DNA from: Verrucomicrobiota bacterium
GTDB taxonomy: Bacteria > Verrucomicrobiota > Verrucomicrobiia > Opitutales > Opitutaceae
NCBI GenBank assembly: GCA_016721945.1
Contig: JADKHC010000043.1
Location: forward strand, 1 to 22,433
Direction: 5' to 3'
DNA length: 22,433 bases
Each line of letters starts with the position of its first letter. Position 1 is the first letter of the stretch. The notes under the pieces were generated by a model that saw only the letters and a program-made list of their open reading frames with translations, had not been told where the DNA came from and did no database searches. Of the stretch, positions 1 to 10,056 are shown piece by piece. A program made the position numbers and the translations under genes.

Positions 1-73
1 TGGTACTTCCTGGATCTCTTCGTTTACTTCTGTAGAATTCCTAAAATTCAGACCAGCCAAGATCAAAAAGCAT
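1..73 (-). CDS. Possible 5' end of an RsgA-like GTPase gene (partial, frameshifted)
   Basis: Reading the minus strand from an ATG at 73 gives MLFDLGWSEF and then a stop. If one T is restored in the T-run near 43-46, the frame continues as FRNSTEVNEEIQEVP to the window edge. A short N-terminal 'LGW..FF' motif is typical of many ribosome small-subunit-dependent GTPase A (RsgA) proteins, but the stretch is far too short to prove identity. It would lie just downstream of the histidine kinase in the same direction. The alternative is that this is simply the frameshifted tail of the kinase. This is a tentative reading. Confidence 0.25.
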
Positions 74-98
74 AGGGTCATTGGTATGAAACCCCAGA

Positions 99-1813
99 CT
101 AGTGGCAGGGTGAGGCGCATGGTCTGGCCGGTGGGGCCTGTATTTAGCAGCGTGATGTCGCCGTGGCGGCTGAGGAGAATGCGTTTCGCGATGGCGAGGC
201 CGAGGCCAGCGCCATCGGGGCGACCGGAGGAAGGAGTCGAAGATTTTTTCGCGCAACGTCTCGGGCACGCCGCGACCTGTATCCGTAATGTCGATATGCC
301 CGATTCTGGCGGTGCCTCGTTTTTCGATGTGGCAAGTGAGAGTGATTTCACCGCCCTCAGGCATGGCTTGCGTGGAGTTGATGAGCAGGCTTGGCAGGAC
401 CTGCTGGATCCGGCCCCTTGTGTACATCAACGACGAGTGGTTGCGCAGGGCGTTCTAGCGGAGCAGGATCCTGCTTTGAGCGAGTTTCCAGGCGGATCAG
501 CACGACGGTGCCATCGACGATGTCGGTGATCTGCCAGCGCGAATGCAGGCCCGAGGGCGCCTTACGAAACTGGAGGACGCGCGAGACGATAGTCGAAGTT
601 GGCTTAATCTTTTCGGGCTGATGACGCGGAGATCGGTTTTACGTGATCGTCTGCCGGGAAATCGAGGCCGAGGTGGCCGTAGAGAAAGCTTAATGACGGT
701 GAGCGGATTGCGGATCCGTGCGCGATTTCCGGCGGCGGAGCAGACCGGAGTGTGGTAAGTTGTGTTCGTTTTACGGAGCGATTCTTCGCTTTGGAAAACG
801 CGTGAGTAGAGCCGAGAATTTTTAGCAGGCGACCGCACCGAGGCTGAGGGGCGGCGACGGGGTATGACGCTCGTCGTTGTTAAAGCGGTGAACGTGGTCG
901 GTGAAGATGACGAGTACGCCGAGGACTTCAACATCATACACCATCGAGTCGCGAGCACGGTGCGCAGCGCTGGTCACGAGGGAGATCAATCAGGTCGGTA
1001 AATTCCGGGCCTTGGGCGTTGGGAAATTGAGGCTGTTTGCGCGTGTGGATGACGGCGGCGACAAAACAGGATCGAGCGGCAGGTCGCGGCCCATGACCTC
1101 AACTTGATATTCGCGAGTGAGGCTGGCCGGACGATTTCAGTTGGTTCGTCGGGAAGGTAGAGGCGAGGCCCGACATTGCATGATCTGACGCGTGTCGTGG
1201 GTGAGCAATCGAAGAGGTCCTGGGGTTCTACCTTCTTGGTCACGAGGGCCTGGCCGATCGCGATCAGTGTTTCGAACTGGCGGGCTTGCTGCGCAGTAGG
1301 CGCAATTGCCAGGAGCCGAAAATATCTCGGCCGAGGCTTCTGGGGAGACAAGAACGAGCAGTTGGAGGTCTGATTGGTTGGAAGCCGTTGACGGGGTCGT
1401 GATCGAGGTTGATGACGCCGAGGGTCTGGCCGTTTTCCTCAAGCGGGGCGGCGATTTCCGCAGCGCACTTCTGGGCGTATGGCGATAGCGTGGATCGGCT
1501 TTTACGTCGGCAACGAGTTGTGGCGTCCATGAAAAACGACCCAGCCAGTGATGCCCTGGGCCGAGGCGCAGGACCTCCTCGTCGGTCTCTGGGCGGGAGG
1601 CCTGCTGAACTCGATTTCGAGTTTGCCGGTGTCGGGGTTGAGCAGGGCAATCGAGCCGCTGGAGGCTTGGGCGGCCGGACTTGCGTGGCGATGATTTCGG
1701 CGAGGATCGTCCGGGAGAGCGAGGCGCGGATCTTCGGTGCGTCCGATGAGCGAACTGATGCGGTAAAGAACCGGCAGGGCGCGGGTCAATGAGCGCGCGG
1801 GCGCGCGCGGCAA
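99..1813 (-). pseudogene. GAF-domain sensor histidine kinase, broken by many frameshifts
   Basis: Piecing the minus-strand frames together gives one protein of roughly 570-600 residues. It has an N-terminal segment (LYRISSLIGRTEDPRLAL), a first GAF-like domain (SGSIALLNPDTGKLEIE; GITGWVVFHGR; CEIAAPLEENGQTLGVINLD), a second GAF-like region (MVYDVEVLGVLVIFTD), an H-box, and a HATPase domain. The HATPase domain shows an N-box (INSTQAMPEGG), a G1 box (DTGRGVPE) and a G2 box (GAGLGLAIAKRI). The H-box reads EIAHEIRNPLTVIKL only if one A is restored near 717. A second clear shift near 226-234 separates G1 from G2. The family autophosphorylates the H-box His and passes the phosphate to a response regulator; none is visible here. 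The gene follows glnD in the same direction, so a nitrogen-related role like that of NtrB is possible but inferred. Start and stop are approximate. Either a pseudogene or a real gene in poor-quality sequence. Confidence 0.7.
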
Positions 1814-1880
1814 GGAGGCAGCGGGAGTTCTTCAGGAGCAGGCGAGCGACTTTCCACCACGGGGATAAGGAGCGGGCAAA

Positions 1881-1920
1881 CGACCGGCTAATCGAGAAAT
1901 TCCTGCGAGTTAGCCGGTCG
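1881..1920 (-). terminator. Inverted repeat at the 3' end of glnD
   Basis: A perfect 11-bp inverted repeat, cgaccggctaa (1881-1891) and ttagccggtcg (1910-1920), encloses an 18-nt loop. It overlaps or directly follows the possible stop codons of glnD on the minus strand. In that direction it is followed by tttgcccgc, so the U-tract is weak. It could be a terminator or mRNA-end stabiliser between glnD and the kinase gene. Confidence 0.4.
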
Positions 1921-1940
1921 CGGTTTGGGATTTTCGCGGG

Positions 1941-4674
1941 CTATTTGCCAGCTGCCACGGCGTGCAAGTGCCGGTGGGCGCTGGCGCCGGGCGACGATGG
2001 CTTTGAGCGCGTCGCGGAGGGCTTGCAGGCGGCCGGTGTCCTCCGGAGGTCTCGTGATTCACATTTTCGCGGTGAAGGTGTCGATGGCGATGCCGCGCTC
2101 CGGTGCCGATGCGCGCGAAGGTGATATCGAAGCCGTGGTCGTAGATGGCTTTCGCGACGAGATAGAGGCCGATCTGGTCGTGCGCCTGGATCTCGACGAT
2201 GGTTCGCTGCATCGAGTTCGTGGCAGACTTCGACGATAGGCGGAAACGATCCGTGCAAGGTCTCGCTGGCTGACTGCGTGGTCGTGTAGCGGCCGCTGTA
2301 TTTGTGGCCTGCGCCATGATGTCGGGATAGAGATCCTTGCTGGCGACGAGGGCTTGTTCGACTGTCTTGGCAAAGGTTTCCATCGCGGCCTGGCTCTGGA
2401 CGACGCCTCGGTTGGGCTCGACGACGTGGAATGTGTCGATGGCGATATGGTCGGTGCGGGAAATTACCTTGGCTCCTAGGATGTTCCAGACCGGCGACGC
2501 GGTCGTCTTTCCAGTCGATGATGGGCTTGAGCGAGCCGACGGAGTCTGCGGCGGTGATCGAGTGAAGCAGTTTGTTCACCATCTGGATGTGCAGCGAAAT
2601 CTCGCTGGCATCGGCGTGAATGAAGTAGCGCTCGGGCAACAGATTGAAGTGCGCGGTGATTTCGTCCTGGCTGATGCCGGGGATCGTCTTGGAGATCAGT
2701 TCCTGATGCTTCATTTGGGTACGTTCAGAGTTTGCGAGATTCGGGTGGCTTCCGCCGTGGACCTAGCGTTCTAGTGTGGTGCGGAAGAGCGAGCTGTGGA
2801 GCGTGTCTTTGCAACTATTCCAGAGGCCGCGGAAGTGCCGCGGCATCGCAGAAGGTGTGGACATAGAGATAACGCAGCTTGTCCGGCTGAGTCCACCTTG
2901 TTCGGCGAATGCGATCGCGTGTTGGGATCATCCACATCACGCCTCTGCCAAAAGCGCGCACTAATCAGATGGTTCTTGATGATAAAGGTAACAGTTCCAC
3001 TGCTGCGGGGTCGATTTGCAGGCGCTTGAGGAGCGGCATGGCAATCTCCACACCAAACTCTACGTCCTTTAATGCCTTTGGCTTTACCGATGTCGGAGCA
3101 GCAAAATCAAATACAGCAGGGGTGGGTCCGGTTTCATGCAGGACTTCGCGGTATTTCAGCAATATGGGCTCGGCGACGGCGAAGATGCGGTCGAGCTCGC
3201 GAATGGCATGCAGCGTGTGAATGTCGGCCATATAACGGTGATAAAACCTCGTGTTGCACGAGGCAGGTGAGCGCGTCGAATTCCGGGATGTACCGGCCCG
3301 TTTACCGAGTTCGTGCATCAACTCCAGTGTCGGATAAACCGCACCGGCTTCACTGAGGATGGATTTGAAACTCGTGTTGGCGTCCGGCGAATCCGTGACC
3401 TGCTCGGTGATGAGCGGCAGCGATTCACGGATCAGCGTTTGCAACGCGAAATCCGGCGTCGCACCGAGTTGCTGGCAATGGCGGAAAACGCGGATAAGGC
3501 GCGCGGGATCTTCCTTGAACACCTCGGGTTTTTCAGCGGCGAGTTCGTGCCCGCGCATGATGAAGCCGTCGATGCGTTTGGTGCGTTGAAAACGATAGGC
3601 GCGCAGGACTTCGCGGAATGATCCGCGCAGGCCTTCGCGTTGTTCGAGCGAGAGCGCGAGGCGGCTCGGGGGTTTTCGAAACGCGGTAGATCTTTGCGCC
3701 GCGTGGTAGTAGTCGCGCGATGAGCAGCTCGACGCGTTGCAGGATGTTGCTCGCGGTGTAGCCGGAGTCCGAGTCCGATGCGCGGCTGGGCTTCGAGGTT
3801 GAGCGTGTCGGTCGCGTGTTTAGTGCTAAAGTGGAGTTCGTTACGCACGCGCAGCAGAAAGTCGTAAGCGCGCTGGAAATCGCGGGCGTCGTTTCGCGTG
3901 AGATAATTTTGCGCAGCGAGATCGTCGATCGACGTGATGCCGAGCTTCACCCGCGCCATCCAAAACGTGTTCTGGTAATCGCGAAGACCGCCCACGCCAT
4001 TCTTAATATCGGGCTCCTGCAGAAAGACCGTGTTGCCATATTTTGCTCGGCGAGTCTCTTGATCTTCAAGGCGTGCGGCGATGTAGCCGCGAGGGTTTTC
4101 GTTGACGTAAAAACTTTCGTAGGCCTGCGAGAAAGAGGTGAAAAGCTCCTGCGTTCCGGCGAGCATGCGGGATTCGAGCAGCGCGGTCTTTGATTGATTT
4201 CCGGCGCGCTTCGGTGAACACATCGTCAACCGTGCGCGTGGAGTGGCCGACCTTCAGGCCGCAATCCCAGAGGATGTAAAGGATCTCGTTGATCAGATGT
4301 TCCTGCAGCGGCTTCACCACGGCCAGTTTCACCTTCGACGGAAAAAGAAACATGATGTCGATGTCGCTCAACGGGCTCAACTCGGCGCGTCCATAACCAC
4401 CAAGTGCCACCAAACAAACCGGTGCCGGTAACGAACCATTCGTCCGGTTCCAAGCAGTCACCGCGTAATCGAACAGGTGGACGAGCATCACGTCGATCAT
4501 CGCCGCCCGGGCTTTGACCACGGCCAAGCCGGATTCGCCCGCCTGGTGTTGCGCGAGGATGTTGGCCCCTTCCAGTTGGAGGAACGTTTTGCAGGCAGCG
4601 AGACGCTGGGCAGTGGGGACCTCACCAACGAAGTTTAGGCGCTCAAGGGCGTGCTTTAGGAGACGGCTACTCAT
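1941..4674 (-). pseudogene. glnD: PII uridylyltransferase/uridylyl-removing enzyme, multiply frameshifted
   Basis: GlnD adds UMP to, and removes it from, PII signalling proteins in response to glutamine. From the ATG at 4674 the nucleotidyltransferase domain is clear: GGYGRAELS at residues 92-100 and the metal-binding Asp pair at D104/D106. After a shift near 4190 the chain continues with TALLESRMLAG, NGVGGLRDYQN and LEAQPRIGLGL. It then passes through further frames (GYTASNILQRVELLIA; QREGLRGSFREVLRAYRFQR; RMADIHTLHAIRELDRIF-like text with 'YMADIHTLHAIRELDRIF') into an HD domain and two C-terminal ACT domains (ISRTDHIAIDTFHVVEPNRG; EIQAHDQIGLYLVAKAIYD). The total span matches the usual ~900 residues. 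The HD dipeptide itself falls on a frame break near 3092-3098. About 25-30 residues seem missing at the start of ACT1 near 2500. GlnD is normally functional in its hosts, so sequence errors are likely. The stop is at 1941 or slightly further downstream, at 1888-1910. Confidence 0.85.
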
Positions 4675-4860
4675 GCAAGGGTCTTAGAAGAAGCGGAAAT
4701 GGCTCCGCCGCAAAGCGCGAAATGAGAAAGTTGTGGATGAATTTACACGGCCTTTCGTAGTTGATGGGCGCGCTTGTCTTTCCCAACGTCTGAGCATTCC
4801 ACGCCCCAATGGTGGAAATCGCAACGCTGCAATACACGTTTAGCTCAAAATCTTTCTGTG
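4675..4860. promoter_or_regulatory. Divergent intergenic region between glnD and the DUF3160 gene
   Basis: This 186-bp gap separates two divergently transcribed genes and must hold the promoters for both. I see no convincing -35/-10 pair, palindrome or Shine-Dalgarno sequence. An ATG at 4774 is in frame with the DUF3160 gene, but the later ATG at 4861 fits a signal peptide better. Confidence 0.35.
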
Positions 4861-7148
4861 ATGAACTCATTAGTTCCAATCGCTTCAAAACGTTCTACCT
4901 GCTTGCGGCAATCAGGCAAACTCGTGGTTGTTTTCCTCTTTTTCCTCGGGCCGCTTTTTTCGGTCGAGTCCGTACCGACGCAAGTCGATCCATTTTCCCA
5001 GGAACCGCGTTCTCCGAGCCGCAGAGAAATGACAGAGGAGGCGTATCAAGTTGCAGATAAGAAATGGCGTGAGGGTCGCGCGAAATGGGAGGCAAGTCTG
5101 ACTCCGGAGCAGTTGTTCGCAGAGCAGAAAAGGACTGATGAAAAGCGTCGTCTTGAGGCTGAGGCTAGTGGGCGTGCAATGCGTCTCAGGCTTCCGCAGC
5201 CCGAAGACAATTATGACTGGAAGCAAGTTGCGTTGCGGAAAAATCTCGATGCCGCAACCATTGCCCAGCTGGAAAAGAGCAGCTCGCCTACGGACCTTCG
5301 GTCAAGCAGTCGTTTGAACCCTATCTCGGCGGACCAGTTTTTATCACCAGCGATTCCTTGCTGAAGGCATTTCACGTGCTCTTCGAGGATACGTTCCGCG
5401 AACTCGAATTCCGCAAGGCGTCATTATTGCGCGGGCAACTGGAGCGTTGGCTCGTTGCCGCGCGTAAATTCGTTGATCAAAAACTTCTGCCGCCGAATCG
5501 CATGGAGACGGCGCTGCGTCACGATCAACTCGTGCTGGGGCCTGCTATTATTTTGCTCGGTGGTTCACTTGAACAGTTTGATACCGCTTTGAGGGAGGAA
5601 ATCTCCAGTCAGGCGGAAAAAATTCGTCTCGCTGCGACAGTCGAGTTACCGGTGTGGCTCGGTTCCCCAGATCCTGAGTCGCTCCTTGCGCTCGATTATC
5701 AGCGTTGCAAACCGGTGGGTTTCTACGCGGGTTCAGAGAAGCTCGCCGCCTATTTTCGTGCCGTACGATGGTTGCAGATGATTCCGTTCCGTTGCTCCCG
5801 TGATACCGAATTTGATGCGATTATCCTTCTTCGGATTGCGCTTGTACGGGCCGATCTCGACGAGGATTTCGCATCTGGGGTGCACCTCATCGGTCCGTCC
5901 GACGACCTGACTGTTGATGATCTGCACCTCAGGTTGAATCTGAACCAACCTCTCGACGAAACCGAATACAGGACCCTTTTGTCCGAACAGCGCGTCATGC
6001 TCGCGCGTGAGTTGGTCGAAAACCGGCGCTGCGTAATCAATTCCGATCTCAAGTTGAAAAGTTCAGTCGGCTCTTTGGCCTCCAAGCTTTCGTTCCGTGT
6101 GTTCTCGCCTGCCCGCACTTTGGACGCTGAACTGTTTCAAAGGCTCATCGATCAGAGGAGAAAGCCGCAAGGTTTGGCGGTGGCGGCAATGCTCGGCTCG
6201 ACCTTGGCCGAGAAACAGCTGGCGACTGATGAAGTGAACATTGTTCGTCGCGTGCGGGAAGATTTTGAAGCCGAATATAAGGACGTTGAGTTATTCTGGT
6301 ATGTTTCCATCTACCCGCGCTATCTCCATGTACTCAGTGCGCTGTTTCTTCCTCCTTCGGACGCCGCACCTGCGTTCATGAAAGGTGAGGCTTGGTCGGC
6401 CAAGAGTTGCCAGACTGCGCTCAGCGGCTGGGCTCAGCTGCGTCATACCTTTACTTTACAGGCAAAATCGAATGCGAACTTCACGGGACTGGTTGCGGTT
6501 CCTCCTGGGTTCATCGAAGACAATCCCGAGTTCTTTGCGCGAATGGCGCGGTTGATTGATAAAAGCCATGATGCCCTGCTCGCGAACGGTTGTTTTGAGC
6601 CGAGGGCGCAGGAGGAAAGTGAAAAGCCGAAAGCGAATGCCCCTGTGTTGATTGGTGAGGACGATCCGCCATCGCTGTCGCAGCGTTGGCAACTGCTCGG
6701 TCGGCTGGCGCATTCGCTCGAAGCGATGTCGCATAAACAACTGCGTCGGCAACCGTGGACCATTGAGGAAGAATATTTTTTGCGTGGGTACGGTTCCCGG
6801 CTAGCGTCGGTCATGGGCTATTTCGGAAACTCATGGCTATCGCCAAAGGACGACGCTCCTCGTTGGGTCGAAGTCAGTCAGGAGATCGATGCTCAACACA
6901 ATGTCTCGCTGGCCGTAGCCATCGGCCGCCCGCGTTTTTTTTACGTGCTCTATCCGTGGAATGGAATGCAGGTTCTGTGCACGGGTTCTGTCCTGCAGTA
7001 CTACGAGTACGATTCCGCTCAACGCCTGACTGATGTTGAGTGGAAAAACCTCCTCGATTCAGCTGCTGCACCGCGACTTCCCTCCTGGCTTGGCAGCCAG
7101 ATGAGTGCTCCGGGAAAGCCTGTGCAGACTCATCCTCTGCGACCTTAG
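4861..7148 (+). CDS. Secreted DUF3160 family protein, interrupted by one frameshift
   Basis: Two adjacent reading frames form one protein of about 762 residues. The first runs from 4861 and carries a signal peptide: basic N-terminus, then LVVVFLFFLGPLFSVESV. Its frame changes at the A-run at 5273-5276. Restoring one A gives LEKEQLAYGPSVKQSFEPYL, which flows into the second frame (FITSDSLLKAFHVLFEDTFRELE-type text from about 5340). Matches to the DUF3160 pattern include SDSLLKAFHVLFE, a central FYAGSEKLAAYFRAVRWL, and a C-terminal FYVLYPWN...VLQYYEYDSAQRLTDVEW. The molecular role of DUF3160 is unknown; the signal peptide predicts export to the periplasm or cell surface. As read, the product would stop shortly after the shift (about residue 167). 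A single homopolymer error is the simplest explanation, given the indel-rich sequence just upstream. Confidence 0.8.
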
Positions 7149-7280
7149 GCTTTAAACGCTTTCCGGGGGCCGAAGTTCGCAGCCAGCGAAGCTGCCATGG
7201 GTTCCGTGTCGGCCCGTTTAACCACTTGCCACTCGACGAGGCGGTTGGTTGGCTCGGCGATTCCAAGCAATTTTTCCCTT

Positions 7281-10046
7281 ATGGCCGAGATCACCAAGAG
7301 CTACGAAGCCCGCGACGTTGAATCAAAATGGTATGCCGCCTGGCAGGAAGCCAAGTGCTTCGCCGGACGCGCTGCGCCTGGCCAGGAGACGTACACGATC
7401 GTCATTCCGCCGCCGAATGTCACCGGCATCCTGCACATGGGCCACGTGCTCAACAACACGTTGCAAGACGCGCTCATCCGCCGCGCCCGCCTCGAAGGCA
7501 AGGCCGCCTGTTGGATTCCCGGTACCGACCATGCCGGTATCGCTACGCAGACGATGGTGGAAAAACACCTCAAAAAATCCGAGGGCAAAACCCGCCACGA
7601 TCTCGGTCGCGACGAGTTTCTGAAACGCGTCTGGTCCTGGCGCCAAGAAAAGGGCGACATCATCCTCAACCAGCTCCGCCAGCTCGGCTGCAGCTGCGAT
7701 TGGGACCGCACGCATTTCACGATGGACCCGGGCTACAGCCGCTCGGTGTTGACGGCGTTCGTTAAACTCTATGAGCAGGGCCTGATCTACCGCGGCAAGC
7801 GCATGGTCAACTGGTGCCCGGCTTCGCTCACCGCACTCTCCGACGAAGAAGTCGAGATGCGCCCAACCAAGAGCCTGCTCTATAAACTCCGCTACGAACT
7901 CGTCGAGCCGTCCACCACCAAGGACGCCGAGGGAAACACGATCCCGCTCACGCATCTCACCGTCGAGACGACGCGCCCCGAGACGATTCCGGCCGACGTT
8001 GCGCTTGCGGTTCACCCGACCGACGAACGTTACCAACACCTTATCGGCAAAAAAGTCTGGCGCCCACTCGGCGAACGCGTGCAGATGCCGATCGTCGGCG
8101 ACGCCGCCGTCGATCCGGTCTTTGCCGCTGGTGTGCTCAAAGTCACGCCCGCCCACGACAAAGTCGACTTCGAGATCGGCCAGCGCCACCACCTGCCGGT
8201 CATCGATTGCATCAATGCCAACGGTTCGATGAACGAATTTGCCGGTGCCGAACTTGCCGGTATGGATCGGTTCGCTGCGCGCAAAAAAGCCTCCGAACTG
8301 CTCAAGGAAAACGGTTCTCTCATCGAGGAGAAAGCCTACGAGAACAACGTCGGCTATTCGCAACGCGCCGGAGTGCCGATCGAACCGCGCCTCACGCAGC
8401 AGTGGTGGCTGAAGTACCCGCGTGTCGAAGAAGCGAAGTCCGTCGTGCGCGATGGCTTGATCAAGATGCACCCCGAGCGCTGGTCGAAGGTTTACCTTAA
8501 CTGGCTCGAAAATATCCAAGACTGGTGCATCAGCCGCCAGCTCTGGTGGGGCCACCGCATTCCGGTTTGGTACAAGAAAGGACTCGACCGTGAAAACCTC
8601 ACGCCAGCCGATCTAGTTGATACCACCAAGATCCACGTTTCGCTCGACGGCCCGGCCGATCCGCAAAACTGGGAGCAGGAATCCGACGTGCTCGACACGT
8701 GGGCTTCGTCCTGGCTCTGGCCGTTCGCCACGCAGGGCTGGCCGGATGACTCCGAAATGAAGAAGGCCGGTTACGGCGCGTTTTACCCGACGACCACGCT
8801 CGCGACAGGCGCCGACATTATTTTCTTCTGGGTCGCCCGCATGATCATGGCTGGCCTCGAATTCGCCCGCCCCGGCGCGCCGGTCGAGCAGCGGATTCCG
8901 TTCAAGCACGTTTATTTCAACGGCATCGTCCGCGACAAGCAGGGCCGCAAGATGTCGAAGACCCTCGGCAACTCGCCCGATCCGCTCGACCTGATTGCGA
9001 AGTACGGTGCCGATGGCGTCCGGTTCGGCTTGCTCCAAATGGCACCGCTCGGCCAGGACGTGAAGTTTGACGAAGACCGCATCGAAGGCGGCAAAAACTT
9101 CTGCAACAAGCTCTGGAACGCCACGCGCTTCCGCCAGATGAGCGGCGAGATGAGCGATAACTCTTCATTATCGGCCATTCTTGCCCGCATCGACGCGAGT
9201 AAGCTCGATGACGATGACCACGCGTTGCTCGGTGCGTTGCTCGACACGATGCGCACGCTCGAACACGGCTTCGCCGAGTTCGAATTCGCCAGTGCGACGC
9301 AGCGCTTGTATTCGTTTTTCTGGAACGACTTTTGCGACTGGTATGTCGAAGTTGCGAAAGCCCGCCTTCAGGACCCGGCTGCAAAAGCCCACGTGCTCGC
9401 GATTCAGGATCTGGTTATTCGCCAGTTCTTGCTGCTCCTGGAACCGTTCGCGCCGTTCATCACCGAAGAACTCTGGCATCTGCTCGGCTACGGCGCGGAG
9501 AAATCCTTCCTGCAGGAAACCCGGCTCGAAACCTCTGACGCCTTTGTCGCAGCTCTGGCCGCGCGCGGTGCGACCATCGATGTCGCCGCTGCTCAACGCG
9601 TGGAGAAGTTGAAGCAATTCACTTCGCTCGCTCGTCAGCTGAAGGCCGATCAATCAGTCGCCTCTAAACGCGACGTGAAGTTTATCGCGCTTGCTGATGC
9701 TACGTCGTGGACGTTCCTCGAAGCTAACGCCTCGAAAATCACACGTCTCGTCGGTGCGGCTACGCTAGAGCGCACGTCGAGCGAACCAGCTCTTCCCGCC
9801 ATTGTGACTGCTTTCGGTACACTGTATTTGGATACCGGTGTGAAAGTCGATGCGGCCGCGGAAAAGACGCGCCTTACGAAAGAACTCGAACAAATCACCA
9901 AGCACATTGCTGGCACGGAAGCCCGTTTGGGAAATGAAGCCTTCACGAGCAAAGCGCCACCGGCCGTGCTCGAAGGCGCCCGCAAGCAACTCGCTGATCA
10001 GCAGGCCAAACGCGCCGAACTGGAGCGTTTGCTGAAGGCGCTGTAA
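7281..10046 (+). CDS. valS: Valyl-tRNA synthetase
   Basis: This class I aminoacyl-tRNA synthetase charges tRNA-Val with valine in the cytoplasm. The 921-residue product has the usual bacterial length. The HIGH-type signature lies in PPPNVTGILHMGH (residues 43-55), with GTDHAGIATQ shortly after. The KMSKS-type loop is KMSKT at 557-561, an editing (CP1) domain lies between them, and the anticodon-binding domain follows. The last ~75 residues form the charged coiled-coil arm seen in ValRS (LTKELEQITKHIAGTEARL; RAELERLLKAL). I chose the ATG at 7281 because homology begins at MAEITKSYE. An in-frame upstream start at 7197 would add 28 unlikely residues. No clear Shine-Dalgarno is visible. The last 233 bp are repeated at 11686-11918, so the present 3' end may be native or may have been swapped in. 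The gene converges on an SDR gene that ends 10 bp away. Confidence 0.97.
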   Translation: MAEITKSYEARDVESKWYAAWQEAKCFAGRAAPGQETYTIVIPPPNVTGILHMGHVLNNTLQDALIRRARLEGKAACWIPGTDHAGIATQTMVEKHLKKSEGKTRHDLGRDEFLKRVWSWRQEKGDIILNQLRQLGCSCDWDRTHFTMDPGYSRSVLTAFVKLYEQGLIYRGKRMVNWCPASLTALSDEEVEMRPTKSLLYKLRYELVEPSTTKDAEGNTIPLTHLTVETTRPETIPADVALAVHPTDERYQHLIGKKVWRPLGERVQMPIVGDAAVDPVFAAGVLKVTPAHDKVDFEIGQRHHLPVIDCINANGSMNEFAGAELAGMDRFAARKKASELLKENGSLIEEKAYENNVGYSQRAGVPIEPRLTQQWWLKYPRVEEAKSVVRDGLIKMHPERWSKVYLNWLENIQDWCISRQLWWGHRIPVWYKKGLDRENLTPADLVDTTKIHVSLDGPADPQNWEQESDVLDTWASSWLWPFATQGWPDDSEMKKAGYGAFYPTTTLATGADIIFFWVARMIMAGLEFARPGAPVEQRIPFKHVYFNGIVRDKQGRKMSKTLGNSPDPLDLIAKYGADGVRFGLLQMAPLGQDVKFDEDRIEGGKNFCNKLWNATRFRQMSGEMSDNSSLSAILARIDASKLDDDDHALLGALLDTMRTLEHGFAEFEFASATQRLYSFFWNDFCDWYVEVAKARLQDPAAKAHVLAIQDLVIRQFLLLLEPFAPFITEELWHLLGYGAEKSFLQETRLETSDAFVAALAARGATIDVAAAQRVEKLKQFTSLARQLKADQSVASKRDVKFIALADATSWTFLEANASKITRLVGAATLERTSSEPALPAIVTAFGTLYLDTGVKVDAAAEKTRLTKELEQITKHIAGTEARLGNEAFTSKAPPAVLEGARKQLADQQAKRAELERLLKAL
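9814..10046 (+). repeat. Direct repeat, copy 1: 3' end of valS
   Basis: This segment aligns without gaps to 11686-11918 at an offset of 1872. I count 17 differing bases in 233 (about 93% identity). Homology starts at tcggtac and ends exactly at the stop codon (TAA here, TGA in copy 2). This copy is the functional end of valS. Confidence 0.95.
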
Positions 10047-10056
10047 GCCGGGAAGA

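Noticed and set aside
86..2239. Several plus-strand open frames at the start of the window
   Set aside because: They are shadows of the broken histidine kinase and glnD genes, whose conserved motifs are all on the minus strand.
5273..5276. Programmed ribosomal frameshift in the DUF3160 gene
   Set aside because: There is no classic slippery heptamer and no evident stimulatory stem-loop just downstream. A single missing A in a region next to error-like sequence is simpler.
7323..8555. A 410-codon open frame on the minus strand
   Set aside because: It lies entirely antisense to valS, which has every expected motif. The frame is open because of GC-rich third codon positions, and its translation shows no recognisable domain.
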